Positions 31,503 to 39,398 of a DNA stretch of 40,703 bases are shown here, piece by piece. The DNA comes from an uncultured Fibrobacter sp. GTDB taxonomy: Bacteria > Fibrobacterota > Fibrobacteria > Fibrobacterales > Fibrobacteraceae. The stretch spans positions 1-40,703 of the forward strand of contig CAMJNF010000006.1 in NCBI GenBank assembly GCA_946407235.1, in the 5' to 3' direction. The notes beneath the pieces are model-generated. The model did no database searches, had not been told where the DNA came from, and was given only the letters and a program-made list of their open reading frames with translations. Made by a program: the position numbers and the translations under genes. The first letter of the stretch is position 1, and every line of letters begins with the position of its first letter.

Positions 31503-32946
31503 CCTCGGACGAAATTTCGCCCGTTATACTTTGAAGTGCTCGACGCACTAATTGCATTTCAAACGCCAACAGTTCCACCGCCGGATTCGTACGAATTAGC
31601 GAAAGTGCACGGTCAATTCCCGTAAGGGCCTCTTCGAGGCAAGTTTTTTCGCGTTCACTTGTAATCCAGAGGTCTTCGGGATTTTCGATGTTCTTGAAAA
31701 GCGTTGCGTTCATGACGCGTTTAAGGTCTGCAAGACCCGCACCCGTTTTGGAGGAAATGTGAAGGCTAGATTCACTGGATCCTTCGACTCCGCTAGCGCG
31801 GAGTTTATCCCGGACTCCGTTCCGGGACTCAGGATGACGAGAGGCGCAGCCCTGCCGAGATGCGCCCAAGTCGCTCTTCGAAAAGACAACAAGGTCCGCA
31901 CGGATCGCTTCCGCCACGCTCTGCTCGCGGCAGGCTCCACTACCGTTCCTCGCAATGACGTGGTCTTCATTTTCAATGCAACTCTCGTCTAAACTCCCGT
32001 CAATGACCAAAATCTTCATGTCGGCTTCGGCGAGGATTTCACGGCTTTTTTCCATACTGAGCGCATCGAGTGCGTCAGCAGCCTTATCTGCAAGGCCTGC
32101 CGTATCGACCAAACGGATTTCGCCACCATCCAAGAACAAACGTACTTCGACAAAATCGCGAGTCGTCCCAGGAATATTGCTCACGAGAATTCGGTCTTCG
32201 CCGAGGAGCGCATTGACAAGGCTAGACTTGCCCGCATTCGGAGCGCCATACAAAACGGCAAGCGGCAAACGGCTGACCGCAGCCTTACCCCTGAAACTAT
32301 CCAAAATAGACAGCACGCTTTCGCGAATTGCAACAATCTTTTTTTCCCAGTTCGCATAATCAGGATCGGCCTCTTCTTCGGCGAAATCGACATCGAGTTC
32401 AAGACGCGCCGAAATATCCATGACCTGTTCTGTGAGCGCCTTAACTTTTTTTGAAAGGGCGCCGCCCAGCAATCGATGCGCATTCTTAAGTTCTGCACGA
32501 TTCGCACTGTGAATTACATCAGCAACGGATTCTGCCTGCACCAAGTCCATTCGGCCGTTCAAGAATGCACGGCGCGTGTATTCGCCGGGCTCGGCAAGAC
32601 GCACTCCATCAATGCTTTTTATGACCTGAATCAGTTCACGCACGATAATCGGATTGCCATGCGGATAAAGCTCCAAAACATCTTCGCCCGTGTAGGAATT
32701 CGGACCTTCAAAAAAGATGTAGAGGAGGCTATCAACGACTTGTGCTGTCGCATGGTCATCGCCTACCATTGTGCGATAGTCCCTTGCCGTTGCAAGTTTC
32801 GCTTCGCGGGCCTTTAAATTTTTCAAGGCTTTTTCGCCAAAAATCAGGCGCACGACTTCACGCACCTTAGAACCACTAACACGAATGGCGGCTACGGCAC
32901 TCACGCCAGCAGGCGTCATCGGGGCAACAATTGTCTGGGAATCCAT
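31459..32946 (-). CDS. mnmE: tRNA modification GTPase MnmE with two in-frame repeat insertions
   Basis: 495 residues versus about 454 in E. coli. With MnmG it makes carboxymethylaminomethyl-uridine at tRNA position 34. Visible are the N-terminal folate-binding domain (DTIVAP-like MDSQTIVAPMTPAG), the GTPase motifs GAPNAGKSS (G1), PGTTRD (G2), DTAGL (G3) and SKSD (G4), and the C-terminal FCIGK. The extra length lies in the G domain: residues about 330-349 and 370-392 are encoded by two dispersed repeats of different families, on either side of G4. The core motifs and the frame are intact, so the protein is probably functional. The promoter TATCTT is 7 bases before the ATG. The sugar transporter overlaps the 3' end. 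Confidence 0.95.
   Translation of the reverse strand: MDSQTIVAPMTPAGVSAVAAIRVSGSKVREVVRLIFGEKALKNLKAREAKLATARDYRTMVGDDHATAQVVDSLLYIFFEGPNSYTGEDVLELYPHGNPIIVRELIQVIKSIDGVRLAEPGEYTRRAFLNGRMDLVQAESVADVIHSANRAELKNAHRLLGGALSKKVKALTEQVMDISARLELDVDFAEEEADPDYANWEKKIVAIRESVLSILDSFRGKAAVSRLPLAVLYGAPNAGKSSLVNALLGEDRILVSNIPGTTRDFVEVRLFLDGGEIRLVDTAGLADKAADALDALSMEKSREILAEADMKILVIDGSLDESCIENEDHVIARNGSGACREQSVAEAIRADLVVFSKSDLGASRQGCASRHPESRNGVRDKLRASGVEGSSESSLHISSKTGAGLADLKRVMNATLFKNIENPEDLWITSEREKTCLEEALTGIDRALSLIRTNPAVELLAFEMQLVRRALQSITGEISSEDVLQKIFAGFCIGK
31773..31839 (+). repeat. GGATCC-family repeat inside mnmE
   Basis: It starts CACTGGATCCTTC and ends TCAGGATGACG like the intergenic copies. Inside are ACTCCGC/GCGGAGT and TCCCGG/CCGGGA inverted pairs. 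It is translated in frame on the opposite strand as part of the G domain, between G4 and the G5 region. Confidence 0.75.
31902..31959 (-). repeat. CATTGCGAG-family repeat inside mnmE
   Basis: On the minus strand it begins CATTGCGAGG, contains GAGCGTGG and ends GAAGCGATCC, matching the ends and internal block of the intergenic copy at 23519-23572. It is translated in frame just before the G4 motif. Confidence 0.65.
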
Positions 32947-32972
32947 GAAAGGAAAGATAGCTTTTTTCAGTT

Positions 32973-33134
32973 GGCAGTAGACAGTGGTTAGTAAACAGGA
33001 ATGATTTTAGTGGTTAGTAGAGCAGAATCCAGAACAACACTTAACTGGATCCTTCACCCCATTGGGGTTCAGGATGACGACATGACACTAACCACTTATT
33101 ACTAAATTCTCTAACAACTAAAAACTATTAACTA
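32973..33134. repeat. TTAG-rich repeats enclosing a GGATCC element
   Basis: AGTGGTTAGT occurs at 32983-32992 and 33009-33018, and its reverse complement ACTAACCACT at 33087-33096. Between the inverted copies sits a GGATCC element (33044-33079, with an internal CCCCATTGGGG palindrome). This nested block fills the divergent spacer of mnmE and galM. Confidence 0.6.
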
Positions 33135-33145
33135 GTAACTACACC

Positions 33146-34117
33146 ATGAGCAAATTTAAACTAATCTCCCGTCCTATTGGCACTATTGAGTGCTATGTTT
33201 TACAGAGCGACGACGGCGCTGAATTTGAAATTCTTTCCGGTTACGGATGCGGACTCAACGCCTGGCGCGTTCCGCAAGGAAACGAAGGCAAACTCGATTT
33301 GCTATTCGGTTACCGCGAAGGCGATGACATTTTCAAAATCGGCCCGGACACCAACGCCGGTTGCCGCCTCGCTCCATTCCCGGGACGCGTAGCCTACGCA
33401 AAATTCAAGTGGGAAGGCAAAGAATACCAACTTGTGAACAACGTAAGCTGGGCACCGCACGCGCTCCACGGATTTTTGCAGAACAAAGAATGGAAGTTCG
33501 TGAGCTTCGAAAGCGATAACGAAAAATGCACCGTTGTATTTTCATGTGACTGGCCAGGAGCATTCGCCGGATTCCCGTTCCCATTCCGCGCCACTAACAG
33601 CATAACATTTACCGGCAAAGAAGTTCAAGTCGCATCAATCGTCGAGAACATTGGAGACAAGCCCATGCCCTATTCCGAAGGCTGGCATCCGTATTTTTCG
33701 CTCGGCGAAAAAATAGACACGCTCACGCTCAAGCTCCCGCCTTCAAAACTTGCAGAACTCGACAAAGCTGATATCCCTACCGGCCAATTCCACGAAGACA
33801 CGCGTTTTGTAGGCGGTCGCCAAATCAGTGACGAATTCATCAACGACTGTTTCTGCATTGCCAACCCATCAGATTCACATAACATGACTCGCGCAGCTGA
33901 TCTAGAAGGCAAGAACGGGCGCATCACGATATGGCAATACACCGGCGGGGAAAACTACAACGCCCTCCAGATTTACACGCCACCAAATCGCATGAGCATC
34001 GCCATCGAGCCCATGACTGCCGAACCCGATGCATTGAATCACCATCGAGGACTAATCGTCATCCCACCAGGCAAATCGAAGACGTTCATGTACGGCATGG
34101 ATTTTCAGTCAAAATAG
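33146..34117 (+). CDS. galM: Aldose 1-epimerase
   Basis: 323 residues, full length for the family. It interconverts alpha and beta anomers of galactose or glucose in the cytoplasm. Family signatures: RLAPFPGRVAYAKF, the histidine in HALHGF, GWHPYF with the catalytic histidine, and the C-terminal IEPMTAEPDALNH segment with the base glutamate. No signal peptide. No strong ribosome binding site precedes the ATG; the start is set by the conserved N-terminus. It is divergent from mnmE and precedes the mannanase, from which it is separated by a hairpin. Some family members act on other sugars, so strict specificity is not claimed. Confidence 0.88.
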   Translation: MSKFKLISRPIGTIECYVLQSDDGAEFEILSGYGCGLNAWRVPQGNEGKLDLLFGYREGDDIFKIGPDTNAGCRLAPFPGRVAYAKFKWEGKEYQLVNNVSWAPHALHGFLQNKEWKFVSFESDNEKCTVVFSCDWPGAFAGFPFPFRATNSITFTGKEVQVASIVENIGDKPMPYSEGWHPYFSLGEKIDTLTLKLPPSKLAELDKADIPTGQFHEDTRFVGGRQISDEFINDCFCIANPSDSHNMTRAADLEGKNGRITIWQYTGGENYNALQIYTPPNRMSIAIEPMTAEPDALNHHRGLIVIPPGKSKTFMYGMDFQSK

Positions 34118-34131
34118 AGAATAAATAAAAT

Positions 34132-34288
34132 TTTTGAGAACATTTCAGCCGTTTTAATCCATCTACAACACAAACACAACCCATCAAAAACGGCCAAATT
34201 TAAGCAAAATCAGCAAGTAAACATATTTTTTCCTTGCAAGCAAAAATGCTATTGCATTTTTGCTTTTTCTAATATATTTTGAGAACAT
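34132..34288 (+). promoter_or_regulatory. Mannanase upstream region with direct repeats
   Basis: TTTTGAGAACAT occurs at 34132-34143 and again at 34277-34288; the second overlaps the likely -10 (TATATTTTG). AAGGAG follows, 6 bases before ATG 34307. The repeats may be regulator sites. Confidence 0.4.
34239..34264 (+). terminator. Perfect 11-base hairpin with T-run
   Basis: AGCAAAAATGC and GCATTTTTGCT pair perfectly around TATT, followed by TTTT. It could end the galM transcript or act as an operator just upstream of the mannanase promoter. Confidence 0.55.
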
Positions 34289-34306
34289 AAAATACAAGGA
34301 GTGAAC

Positions 34307-36631
34307 ATGGGATTCAAAAAGGTTTTCTTAGCATGCACCCTATCCGCAGCATGCTCCGCATTTGCCGTTCAGTACGAAGCCGAAAGCGCAACCCTCTCAG
34401 GGGACGCAGCCATCGGTAGCAGCACTGCCGCTTCTGGCGGCAAATACGTCAAGATGAACGGTGGAAACATCACATTTTCTAAAGTCGTAGCCGAAAAGGC
34501 GGGCAAACACACCATCGTCATCCATTACATGAACAATTACGGTGGTTCCAAGATTAACAACGTCGAAGTTGGCGACGCCTCCTCCGCAGTTACATTCGAC
34601 GTGACCGACAAAGGCAAATTCGTCGATGTCGAAACTGTCATGAATCTCGCCGCCGGTGAGAACACCATCGCTATCACCAATAGCTGGGGATGGATCGACG
34701 TGGATTACATCGAAATCAAGGGCTACGAAGCAAAAGCATTCAACCTCTGTAACGCCCCGATAACCAAAACCGCAACCCCATCCGCCATCAAGCTTTACAA
34801 CTTCCTCGTCAATAACTTTGGCAAAAAGACCATTTCTGGCGTAATGACCGGTAACATGGACAACTATACCGCAGGCGACTTCACCACGCACGAAGACGTC
34901 CAAGCCGTGTTCCAAAAATCGGGCAAGTACCCAGCACTCGTCGGAAGCGATCTCATGAACGCTACGGGCGGCAGTAAAAACGAATCCTGGTTCCAGGAAT
35001 ACACTGAAAAAGCAATCGACATTGCAAAAACCACCTGGAAAAAAGGCGGCATTCCGGCATTCACATGGCACTGGCGTCCGGGTGAAGAAGCCGACTTTTA
35101 CGTGAAGAGCGCCCGCAAAGAAGGCGAAACCTACACTGAATTCGACTTTACCGAAGCTTTTGTCACCGGCACAACCAATTGGGACACCGTTTCGACCGCA
35201 TATAAAACACTCGTCAGTGACATCGACCTCGTTTCCAAAATTTTCCTCGACCTCCAAAAAGAAGGCATTGCCGCCATATTCCGCCCGTTGCACGAATCCG
35301 GTGGAAGCTGGTTCTGGTGGAGCACGCACACCGGCAAGCAATTCGCGGCACTCTACCAGTTGCTCTACGAACGCATGGTATTCACGAACGGCGTAAACAA
35401 CCTCATCTGGGTTTTCAACCCGAAGGATGCCGCAACCATGTCCTGGACTCCGGGCGAAACCTACTATGACGTGTTGAGCGTAGACATTTACAACGCCGCC
35501 AACGACCATCAAAGCAACAGCTCCGCATTCATCGACCTCACGAACAAGGCAGGCACAAACAAACTCATCTCTCTCAGCGAAAACGGCCCGATTCCTGACG
35601 TCAACAAAATGTACGAAGACGGAGCCACTTGGAGCTGGTGGATGCCGTGGTACGAATCCTGGAGCGGAGGCTACGTGAGCCAAACCTCCGCTGATGTTTG
35701 GGCAAAGAACCTCGCCGACGAACGCATCATCACGCTCGACAAGATGCCCGGTTGGGACAACTACAACGAAGCCGCAGCCGCTACAAACGCTTGCCCGACT
35801 TCTACCGCTAACGCCAAATTCGGCGCCGACACCGCTAAGGCAAACCCGGAAAACGTTGACCTCGTCATGGGCGTGACCTACAAGGCCATCAACGACAGCG
35901 GAGCCAACATCGAATTCAAGAAGATTCCCAACTTGACCGGTGCAAAGAGCATCTCCGTGACCATTGAAAATAAGGGTTCCGGCGGCGAAATGAACGGCAT
36001 CTGGATCGGCATGGCATTTGTCCGCGATGGATCCAAGGACAAGGCTTGGACCTGGGAACAATCCTCATCTGATGGCTGCTGGCTCAACGACGGTGCAAAA
36101 CTCACTTGCGAATTCGCCATCGAGACTTACACCGGCGCAGATAGCGTTGAACACCCGATGGACCTCGACAAGCTATTCTCCGTCACCTTCATCTTAGCTG
36201 GCGCTAAAGGTTTCGAAGGCACCGTGCTCTTTGACAACATGGTTACAGACAACGGAATCATCATCAACGGATTCAACAAAAAGACAGAACTCTTCACCGC
36301 CGCAGACCAAAGTAAGGGCCACATCGCTAGCATTGAACTCTTTAACAAAGACGGCACGCCGGCAGGCTCTTCCGCCATCAAGCCAATCGCAATTGCAAAG
36401 AACTCCGGACTCCGCGTGAACGGTTCCAACATCGCCCTTACCGCAAGCAAGGCCGGCTTTGTAAGCATTGACATATTCAACATGAACGGCAAACGCGTCG
36501 CAACACTCTACCGAGGCGCGCTCAGCGCAGGCGAACATTCGTTCAGCCTCAAGGACCTCTCCAAGGGTCAATACATCGTGCGTGCAAAAGGTACCGGACT
36601 CGCTGCAACCAAGCCTATCCTCATCAAATAG
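34307..36631 (+). CDS. Secreted GH26 beta-mannanase with CBM35 and sorting-type tail
   Basis: 774 residues from ATG 34307 (AAGGAG at 6 bases). Signal peptide about 1-20 (CSAFA). An N-terminal CBM35-like module (about 21-140: YEAESATLSGDA, WIDVDYIEIKGY) precedes the GH26 domain (about 160-480) with the acid/base Glu330 in RPLHESGGSWFWW and the nucleophile Glu425 in LSENGPIP. GH26 enzymes of this type cleave beta-1,4-mannan. A further beta-sandwich module (about 500-650) may be another carbohydrate-binding domain. The tail (FVSIDIFNMNGKRVATLY, LSKGQYIVRAKGTG) resembles type IX secretion sorting domains. A terminator follows. Mannan-derived sugars could feed the epimerase next door, but that is only context. 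Confidence 0.92.
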   Translation: MGFKKVFLACTLSAACSAFAVQYEAESATLSGDAAIGSSTAASGGKYVKMNGGNITFSKVVAEKAGKHTIVIHYMNNYGGSKINNVEVGDASSAVTFDVTDKGKFVDVETVMNLAAGENTIAITNSWGWIDVDYIEIKGYEAKAFNLCNAPITKTATPSAIKLYNFLVNNFGKKTISGVMTGNMDNYTAGDFTTHEDVQAVFQKSGKYPALVGSDLMNATGGSKNESWFQEYTEKAIDIAKTTWKKGGIPAFTWHWRPGEEADFYVKSARKEGETYTEFDFTEAFVTGTTNWDTVSTAYKTLVSDIDLVSKIFLDLQKEGIAAIFRPLHESGGSWFWWSTHTGKQFAALYQLLYERMVFTNGVNNLIWVFNPKDAATMSWTPGETYYDVLSVDIYNAANDHQSNSSAFIDLTNKAGTNKLISLSENGPIPDVNKMYEDGATWSWWMPWYESWSGGYVSQTSADVWAKNLADERIITLDKMPGWDNYNEAAAATNACPTSTANAKFGADTAKANPENVDLVMGVTYKAINDSGANIEFKKIPNLTGAKSISVTIENKGSGGEMNGIWIGMAFVRDGSKDKAWTWEQSSSDGCWLNDGAKLTCEFAIETYTGADSVEHPMDLDKLFSVTFILAGAKGFEGTVLFDNMVTDNGIIINGFNKKTELFTAADQSKGHIASIELFNKDGTPAGSSAIKPIAIAKNSGLRVNGSNIALTASKAGFVSIDIFNMNGKRVATLYRGALSAGEHSFSLKDLSKGQYIVRAKGTGLAATKPILIK

Positions 36632-36657
36632 ACTCTAACACATAAAGCTAAATAAAC

Positions 36658-36684
36658 AAAGGTGACCTTCTATGGTCACCTTTT
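36658..36684 (+). terminator. Terminator of the mannanase gene
   Basis: AAAGGTGACC and GGTCACCTTT form a perfect 10-base stem with a 6-base loop ending in TTTT, 27 bases after the stop codon. Confidence 0.85.
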
Positions 36685-36710
36685 CCTTTGCCGCTGTTCA
36701 AGCCTTTTAC

Positions 36711-36716
36711 TATATT
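36711..36716 (+). promoter_or_regulatory. -10 element of pheS
   Basis: TATATTTGTG lies 10 bases before the ATG at 36727, giving a leader of only a few bases. It matches the layout of the first gene in the window. Confidence 0.55.
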
Positions 36717-36726
36717 TGTGGCCACT

Positions 36727-37749
36727 ATGAGTGAAGCTATTAACAATGTCAAGCAGGCCTTTGATGCAGAACTTGCACAAACGGACCTCACCAATCAAGA
36801 AGCTGTAAACAATCTTCGCGTTAAGTACCTCGGCAAGAAGGGTGCTGTCACCGACCTCATGAAGCAGATGGGTTCGCTCAGCGCTGAAGAACGCCCTGCT
36901 TACGGCAAGCTCGTGAACGAACTGAAGGTTGCTGTTTCCGAAGCAATCGACAAAGCTATCGAAACCGCTAACGAAGCTGCTCTCCAGAAGAAGCTCGCTA
37001 GCGGCGCTGTCGACATCACGCTCCCGGGTTCCGGCATCGCCGCCGGTTCTACACACCCGCTGTACGATGTCCGCGAAGAAATCATCGACTTTTTTGCACA
37101 GATGGGTTTTGACGTGGACTTCGGCCGAGACATCGAAACAGATTGGTATAACTTTGAAGCGCTCAACACTCCGCCCGACCATCCGAGCCGCGACATGCAG
37201 GACACGTTCTACGTGGACAACAAGGTCATGCTCCGCACGCACACTTCGGGCACTCAGATTCACTACATGGAAACGCACAAGCCGCCTTTCCGCATGATTG
37301 CTCCGGGCCACGTGTTCCGCGTCGATAACGATGCGACCCACGCTCCGATGTTCCAGCAGTGCGAAGGTCTTGTCGTTGACGAAAACATTAGCTTCGCCGA
37401 CCTCAAGGGTGTGCTCCAGGTGTTCATGAACAAACTCTTTGGCGCAGGCGTCAAGACTCGCTTCCGTCCGAGCTTCTTCCCGTTCACGGAACCGTCCGCA
37501 GAAATGGACGTGAGCTGTGTGTTCTGCGGTGGCAAGGGTTGCCGTCGTTGCAAGGGCACGGGCTGGATGGAAATCGGTGGTTGCGGCTCTGTAGACCCGA
37601 ACGTGTTCAAGAACTGCGACATCGATTCCGAAAAGTACACTGGTTTTGCATTCGGTTTCGGCCTCGACCGTATCGCCATGCTCCGTCACGAAATTCCGGA
37701 AATCGGTCTCTTGACGGCTAACGACCAGAGATTCTTGAACCAGTTCTAA
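36727..37749 (+). CDS. pheS: Phenylalanyl-tRNA synthetase alpha subunit
   Basis: 340 residues, the usual length. It is the catalytic subunit that charges tRNA(Phe). Visible are the N-terminal coiled-coil arm (about 1-90), motif 2-type FRVDNDATHAPMFQQCEG, FRPSFFPFTEPSAEMDV, a four-cysteine knuckle (CVFCGGKGCRRCKGTGW) found in many bacterial PheS proteins, and motif 3 GFGLDRIAMLRH. The ATG at 36727 is chosen because the longer frame from 36688 would begin upstream of the promoter. pheT does not follow; a terminator does. The beta subunit must be encoded elsewhere. Confidence 0.96.
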   Translation: MSEAINNVKQAFDAELAQTDLTNQEAVNNLRVKYLGKKGAVTDLMKQMGSLSAEERPAYGKLVNELKVAVSEAIDKAIETANEAALQKKLASGAVDITLPGSGIAAGSTHPLYDVREEIIDFFAQMGFDVDFGRDIETDWYNFEALNTPPDHPSRDMQDTFYVDNKVMLRTHTSGTQIHYMETHKPPFRMIAPGHVFRVDNDATHAPMFQQCEGLVVDENISFADLKGVLQVFMNKLFGAGVKTRFRPSFFPFTEPSAEMDVSCVFCGGKGCRRCKGTGWMEIGGCGSVDPNVFKNCDIDSEKYTGFAFGFGLDRIAMLRHEIPEIGLLTANDQRFLNQF

Positions 37750-37752
37750 ATT

Positions 37753-37784
37753 AATTCGGAATTAGGATTTCGGAATTAGGAATT
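37753..37784 (+). repeat. GAATTAGG-family repeat (intergenic copy)
   Basis: It differs from the copy embedded in gluQ (8465-8496) at 3 of 32 bases. It is flanked by TTAATT (37751-37756) and AATTAA (37781-37786), inverted arms as in gluQ. Confidence 0.75.
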
Positions 37785-37790
37785 AAAAGC

Positions 37791-37823
37791 AAAAAGGCGG
37801 ACCGTTAAGGTTCGCTTTTTTTT
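37791..37823 (+). terminator. Terminator of pheS
   Basis: GCGGACC and GGTTCGC pair with one G-U around GTTAA, followed by eight T. Confidence 0.85.
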
Positions 37824-37833
37824 ATAAATGGCG

Positions 37834-37880
37834 ATTCCGGCACCCCGGAACTTGTCCGGGGCAGGCTCCAGCCGGGATGA
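37834..37880 (+). repeat. GGAATGAC-family repeat
   Basis: ATTCCGGC (37834-37841) pairs with GCCGGGAT (37871-37878), and CCCCGGA/TCCGGGG (37843-37861) forms an inner 7-base hairpin. It ends GGGATGAC like the elements near 13795 and 23480. Confidence 0.6.
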
Positions 37881-37909
37881 CAAGCCAAAGGACGCCGGGC
37901 AAACTACGC

Positions 37910-37932
37910 AAAAAGAGCGGGCCGAGGCCCGC
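37910..37932 (-). terminator. Terminator of the exopolysaccharide operon
   Basis: On the minus strand GCGGGCC and GGCCCGC form a 7-base stem with a very short loop, followed by TCTTTTT. It lies about 65 bases after the manC stop; the space between holds TTAG-type repeat sequence (37963-37998). Confidence 0.75.
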
Positions 37933-37998
37933 CATTTTCATAAAGCCGCTAGAGTTAAGCAATCACCTAACCACTAGCCACTGTTTACTAATCACTAA

Positions 37999-39378
37999 CT
38001 AAGAGCGCTTGTAATCGTCCTGCATGCGGATGATGTCGTCTTCGCCGGTGTATTCGCCGACCTGAACTTCAACAATCACGAGCGGGAGTCTGCCCTCGTT
38101 CTGCAAACGATGAATCGTTCCCGACGGAATGTAAGTCGATTCATTCGGGCGCACGTAGAACACCTTGTCACCAACAGTCACCGTAGCAGTTCCGCTGACA
38201 ACGACCCAGTGTTCCGAACGGTGCAAATGCTTCTGCAACGAGAGGCGTTCGCCCGGGCGGACAACAATGCGCTTCATCTTGTAGCGGTCTGTCGATTCGA
38301 GCACGGAGTATGTGCCCCACGGGCGATTGACCGTCTGCGGCACCGTCGGCAAGTCAGAGCCACGAGCCTTGAGCTCATCGACAACCTTCTTGACCTTTTG
38401 GCTACTCGAAAGTGGAGCGACCAGGAGAGCATCCGGCGTATCGACGATGAGCATGTTGTCCAAATCAATCGTGCAAATCTGACGCTGGCTACCGAGCACG
38501 AGGGAGTTCTTAGAACCAACAGCCAAGTGCTTTGCATTTATATTATTGCCATTTGCGTCATGATCAAATTCACCATAAAGCGAATCGAACGCACCAAGAT
38601 CAGACCAGCCGATATCGCTCGGCACAACCTTCACTTTAGCCGACTTTTCCATCACGGCATAGTCAATCGAATTCGAAGGAATGTTCATCATGTCTTCGTG
38701 ATCGACACGCACAAGAGCATCCTTATTTTCTTTCTTGGCGTTGGCAAAAGCAATCTTTGCGGCAGTCAAGATATCCGGCGAATAAGTTGCAAGCTCATCG
38801 AGGAATGTTGCAGCCTTGAAGCAGAATATTCCGCTATTCCAGAAAAACCTTCCTGAAGCGACATATTTTTTTGCCGTTTCCAAATCTGGCTTTTCCACAA
38901 AGCGCTTGACATCGTCACCATCCGCTTCGATATAGCCATAACCCGTTTCCGGGCCTGTTGGCGTAATACCAAACGTGACCATAAAGCCCTGTTCGGCGAA
39001 CGCTTCCGCCTTGCGCAAGCATTCTTCGTAAGCATCGGCTTTGCGAATCACATGGTCCGACGGGGACACGAGAACGATATCGTTCGGATCAAGGCCCAAG
39101 CAAGCAAGGGCTATTGCCGGCGCCGTATTGCGGCCCACCGGTTCCAAGAGAAAGCGAACATCGTTGGAGCCAACTTCTTCGAGTTGGTCCTTTGCCAAGA
39201 AGTACTGTTCCGCATTGCTCACTATGTACTGAGCACTGCAAATACGTGAATTAGTCTTCACCGTACGCTGGAACAAGGACGCACCGTCAAAAAGACGGGC
39301 GAACTGCTTGGGCATCAAGGAGCGGCTGATCGGCCAAAGTCGCGTGCCGCTACCACCACATAAAATCAGGTTAATCAT
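37999..39378 (-). CDS. manC: Bifunctional mannose-1-phosphate guanylyltransferase / mannose-6-phosphate isomerase
   Basis: 459 residues from ATG 39378; a TTG three codons upstream is less likely. The N-terminal nucleotidyltransferase domain begins INLILCGGSGTRLWPISR and contains the PKQF motif; it makes GDP-mannose from GTP and mannose-1-phosphate. The C-terminal cupin (about 340-450: WGTYSVLE, RPGERLSLQKHLHRSEHW, YIPSGTIHRLQN) is the type II phosphomannose isomerase. The enzyme supplies activated mannose for surface polysaccharide. It starts 20 bases after the Wza-like gene stop, so it belongs to the same operon, and it is its last gene before a terminator. Confidence 0.94.
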   Translation of the reverse strand: MINLILCGGSGTRLWPISRSLMPKQFARLFDGASLFQRTVKTNSRICSAQYIVSNAEQYFLAKDQLEEVGSNDVRFLLEPVGRNTAPAIALACLGLDPNDIVLVSPSDHVIRKADAYEECLRKAEAFAEQGFMVTFGITPTGPETGYGYIEADGDDVKRFVEKPDLETAKKYVASGRFFWNSGIFCFKAATFLDELATYSPDILTAAKIAFANAKKENKDALVRVDHEDMMNIPSNSIDYAVMEKSAKVKVVPSDIGWSDLGAFDSLYGEFDHDANGNNINAKHLAVGSKNSLVLGSQRQICTIDLDNMLIVDTPDALLVAPLSSSQKVKKVVDELKARGSDLPTVPQTVNRPWGTYSVLESTDRYKMKRIVVRPGERLSLQKHLHRSEHWVVVSGTATVTVGDKVFYVRPNESTYIPSGTIHRLQNEGRLPLVIVEVQVGEYTGEDDIIRMQDDYKRS

Positions 39379-39398
39379 GCCATTCAACCTACGTAAAA

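Noticed and set aside
34397-36061. 554-codon open frame on the minus strand
   Set aside because: It is antisense to the GH26 mannanase, which has catalytic residues and signal peptide. No start context or domain supports the antisense frame.
36676-37689. 337-codon minus-strand frame
   Set aside because: It is antisense to pheS, which is unambiguous.
36727-37749. pheS without adjacent pheT as a sign of a broken operon
   Set aside because: Separate pheS and pheT loci occur in several phyla and pheS here is intact with its own promoter and terminator.
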